Origin: Pleomorphomonas sp.
GTDB taxonomy: Bacteria > Pseudomonadota > Alphaproteobacteria > Rhizobiales > Pleomorphomonadaceae
Assembly: GCA_030603685.1 (NCBI GenBank)
Contig: JAUVXG010000001.1
Span: forward strand, 1-64,000
Length of the DNA stretch: 64,000 nt
Direction: 5' to 3'
The position numbers and the translations under genes were made by a program. Under the pieces are notes generated by a model. The model did not search any database, had not been told where the DNA came from, and was given only the letters and a program-made list of their open reading frames with translations. Below, in pieces: positions 62,078-64,000 of this stretch (its first letter is position 1; each line of letters starts with the position of its first letter).

Positions 62078-63004
62078 ATGACCGCCGCATTCGACACTGC
62101 CCTTTCCGACTTCGCTTCCAAGCTGGAGGCCGGTCTTGCGGTGCGTCTCGAACCGGTCCCCCGTCCAGGCGAAGTCGCCCGGCCGGCGCGTCTTCTGGAA
62201 GCCATGCGACATGCGGTGCTGGCCGGCGGCAAGCGCCTCAGGCCCTTCCTGCTCAGCGAGGTCGCCCGCCTTCTCGATCCCAGCCAGACGATCGATGCGT
62301 TGATGCCGGCGGCGGCGGCCATCGAGTGCCTGCACTGCTATTCGCTGGTTCACGACGACCTGCCGGCCATGGACGATGATGCACTCAGGCGCGGTCGCCC
62401 GACCGTCCATGTCGCCTACGACGAAGCAACGGCAATCCTGGCCGGCGACGCTCTCCTGACGCTGGCCTTCGACCTCCTCGCCGACCCCGCTTGTCACCCC
62501 GATCCGGCAGTCCGCTCGGCCCTTGTGCTCGACCTCTCCCGCGCCGGTGGCCTCGGCGGCATGGTCGGCGGCCAGATGCTGGACCTAGCGGCCGAGGGAC
62601 GCTTCGGGGACGGAGTGCGCCCCGACGAAGCCGACATTCGCAAGCTGCAGGCGATGAAAACCGGCGCGCTCATCCGCGCCGCCACGGTCATGGGCGCCCG
62701 GCTTGGTGGCGCGAGTGACGACGAACTGCGCCGCTTCGCGCGCTTCGGCGACATTCTCGGCCTCGCCTTCCAGCTCGCCGATGATCTTCTCGACGTCACC
62801 GCCACCGAAAGCGAGATGGGCAAGGCCGTCGCCAAGGATGCGGCCCACGGCAAGGGGACGCTGGTGGCCCGTCTCGGCATCGATGCCGTGCGCGCCGAGC
62901 TCGACCGGCTCGTCAGCGAGGCGACGGACCTGCTCGCCCCCTGGGGCACGCGGTCTGAAACGCTTGCCGCCGCCGCCCGGTTCGTCGCCGACCGGAGGCG
63001 TTAA
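62078..63004 (+). CDS. ispA: Polyprenyl (farnesyl/geranyl) diphosphate synthase
   Basis: 308 residues. Condenses IPP with allylic diphosphates. First Asp-rich motif HDDLPAMDDD after CLHCYSLV, LAGDALLTLAFDLLAD, MVGGQMLDL, KTGALIRAATVMGA and second Asp-rich FQLADDLLDVTA are present. The length and SLVHDDLPAMDD are the short-chain (IspA) type; the chain length is inferred. Upstream gap from putR is 76 bp. Convergent to ispG. Confidence 0.9.
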   Translation: MTAAFDTALSDFASKLEAGLAVRLEPVPRPGEVARPARLLEAMRHAVLAGGKRLRPFLLSEVARLLDPSQTIDALMPAAAAIECLHCYSLVHDDLPAMDDDALRRGRPTVHVAYDEATAILAGDALLTLAFDLLADPACHPDPAVRSALVLDLSRAGGLGGMVGGQMLDLAAEGRFGDGVRPDEADIRKLQAMKTGALIRAATVMGARLGGASDDELRRFARFGDILGLAFQLADDLLDVTATESEMGKAVAKDAAHGKGTLVARLGIDAVRAELDRLVSEATDLLAPWGTRSETLAAAARFVADRRR

Positions 63005-63014
63005 ACCCAGCGAT

Positions 63015-64000
63015 TTACTCCGCCGCCGGCTTGCGGTTGGCGCCGTCACCGAACCGCTGCTCGATATAGTCGAGCACCAGCGACTGGAAGTCGCGGGCGA
63101 TGGTCGGTCCACGCAGCGTGGCAGCCTTCTGCCCATCGATGAACACCGGCGCCGCCGGATTCTCGCCGGTGCCCGGCAGGGATATGCCGATGTCGGCGTG
63201 CTTGGATTCGCCGGGGCCGTTGACGATGCAGCCCATCACCGCCACCTGCAGCGCCTCGACGCCGGGATAGCGCTGGCGCCACTCCGGCATGGCATCACGG
63301 ATCTGGTCCTGGATGGTCTTGGCCAGTTCCTGGAACACCGTCGAGGTGGTGCGGCCGCAGCCGGGACAGGCCGCGACGATCGGCACGAAGCTGCGGAAGC
63401 CCATGACCTGCAACAGCTCCTGGGCCACCATCACCTCGCGCGTGCGGTCGCCGCCCGGCTCCGGCGTCAGCGACACGCGAATGGTGTCGCCGATGCCATG
63501 CTGCAGGAGGTAACCCATCGAGGCCGACGAGGCGACGATGCCCTTGGTGCCCATGCCGGCCTCGGTGAGGCCGAGATGCAGCGCATAGTCGCCGCGCGTG
63601 GCCAGATCGCCATAGACGGCGATCAGATCCTGGACCTGGCTGACCTTGGCCGACAGCACGATGCGATCACGGGCAAGGCCGATCTCCTCGGCGCGGGCGG
63701 CAGAGAGCAGCGCCGACTGCACCATGGCTTCGCGCATCACCTCCTGCGCCGTCATCGGCGAGCCCTTCGCCTTGTTCTCGTCCATCAGGCGCGTCGCCAG
63801 TTCCTGGTCGAGCGAGCCCCAGTTGACGCCGATCCGCACCGCCTTGCCGTGGCGAGCGGCGATCTCGACGATGTCGCTGAAATGCCGGTCGCGCTTGGCG
63901 CGGACACCGACGTTGCCGGGATTGATGCGATACTTGGCGAGCGCCTCGGCGCAGGCCGGGAAGTCGGCGAGAAGCCTATGGCCGATGAAATGAAAGTCGC
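63015..64000 (-). CDS. ispG: 4-hydroxy-3-methylbut-2-enyl diphosphate synthase (IspG), 5' end off window
   Basis: Iron-sulfur enzyme of the MEP isoprenoid pathway. The frame stays open to the right edge ([32 protein letters not shown]), so the track start at 63839 is internal and the gene is cut. The 4Fe-4S ligands are in [10 protein letters not shown] and [27 protein letters not shown]-terminal domain is complete. Adjacent, convergent ispA belongs to the same isoprenoid branch. Confidence 0.96.
   Translation of the reverse strand, partial: DFHFIGHRLLADFPACAEALAKYRINPGNVGVRAKRDRHFSDIVEIAARHGKAVRIGVNWGSLDQELATRLMDENKAKGSPMTAQEVMREAMVQSALLSAARAEEIGLARDRIVLSAKVSQVQDLIAVYGDLATRGDYALHLGLTEAGMGTKGIVASSASMGYLLQHGIGDTIRVSLTPEPGGDRTREVMVAQELLQVMGFRSFVPIVAACPGCGRTTSTVFQELAKTIQDQIRDAMPEWRQRYPGVEALQVAVMGCIVNGPGESKHADIGISLPGTGENPAAPVFIDGQKAATLRGPTIARDFQSLVLDYIEQRFGDGANRKPAAE

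Noticed and set aside
1-64000. Integrated mobile element or CRISPR array
   Set aside because: No transposase, integrase of phage type, direct-repeat array or tRNA-edge attachment duplication was seen; the tyrosine recombinase is the housekeeping Xer type.

Overview
The window is chromosomal DNA from a high-GC alphaproteobacterium, most likely of the order Hyphomicrobiales (Rhizobiales). The evidence is aerobic cobaltochelatase genes cobS/cobT, a PhaR polyhydroxyalkanoate regulator, PutA with a divergent Lrp-type regulator, a Tad/Cpa pilus locus, and one perfect CtrA-type box (TTAA-N7-TTAA). I saw no phage, transposon, CRISPR or plasmid functions. Almost all genes are intact and tightly packed. 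The genus cannot be fixed from sequence alone.

Layout. 0-10.6 kb: a housekeeping block. It holds a phytase-like esterase (cut by the left edge), cobT, a GFA-family gene, cobS, a J-domain protein, bolA, a CNNM/CorC-type CBS protein, aroB, aroK, a small membrane protein, a XerD-type recombinase and accA. 10.6-15.3 kb: an L,D-transpeptidase lipoprotein, a GNAT acetyltransferase, ppa, msrB, a small membrane protein and cytochrome b561. 15.3-22.0 kb: an amino-sugar operon read leftward, made of a GntR regulator, a fused NanE-NanK enzyme and a four-gene CUT1 ABC importer. 22.2-25.5 kb: tRNA-Leu(CAA), a single-domain response regulator, a CAP-domain lipoprotein, an M20 amidohydrolase and a retropepsin-like protease.

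25.5-38.3 kb: the Tad pilus locus. A leftward arm holds a stand-alone pilus-assembly N-domain protein, two TadE-like pseudopilins and a histidine-kinase-like protein without kinase signatures. A rightward arm holds flp, cpaA, cpaB, cpaC, cpaD, cpaE, cpaF, tadB and tadC. 38.3-48.6 kb: a leftward nucleoside uptake and salvage cluster. It holds a BMP-family binding protein, ATPase, two permeases, cdd, a purine nucleoside phosphorylase, deoA, deoB, add and upp. Import, deamination, phosphorolysis, phosphopentomutation and base salvage are all encoded together.

48.6-64 kb: mgsA, glk, a large AsmA-like protein, phaR, a GGDEF-EAL protein with a degenerate GGDEF site, a CtrA-box-preceded 129-residue unknown, rpmF, mtgA, a candidate trans-acting small RNA, putA/putR, a polyprenyl synthase (ispA-type) and ispG (cut by the right edge).

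The most interesting non-coding signals are four. One is the candidate small RNA at about 58.0-58.13 kb, with two anti-Shine-Dalgarno motifs, one in a hairpin loop. Two are strong terminators placed inside operons, after flp and after the BMP binding-protein gene. The last is the CtrA box at 56.13 kb. Starts were re-chosen in many places because the ORF track also counts TTG and GTG and often extends genes upstream.
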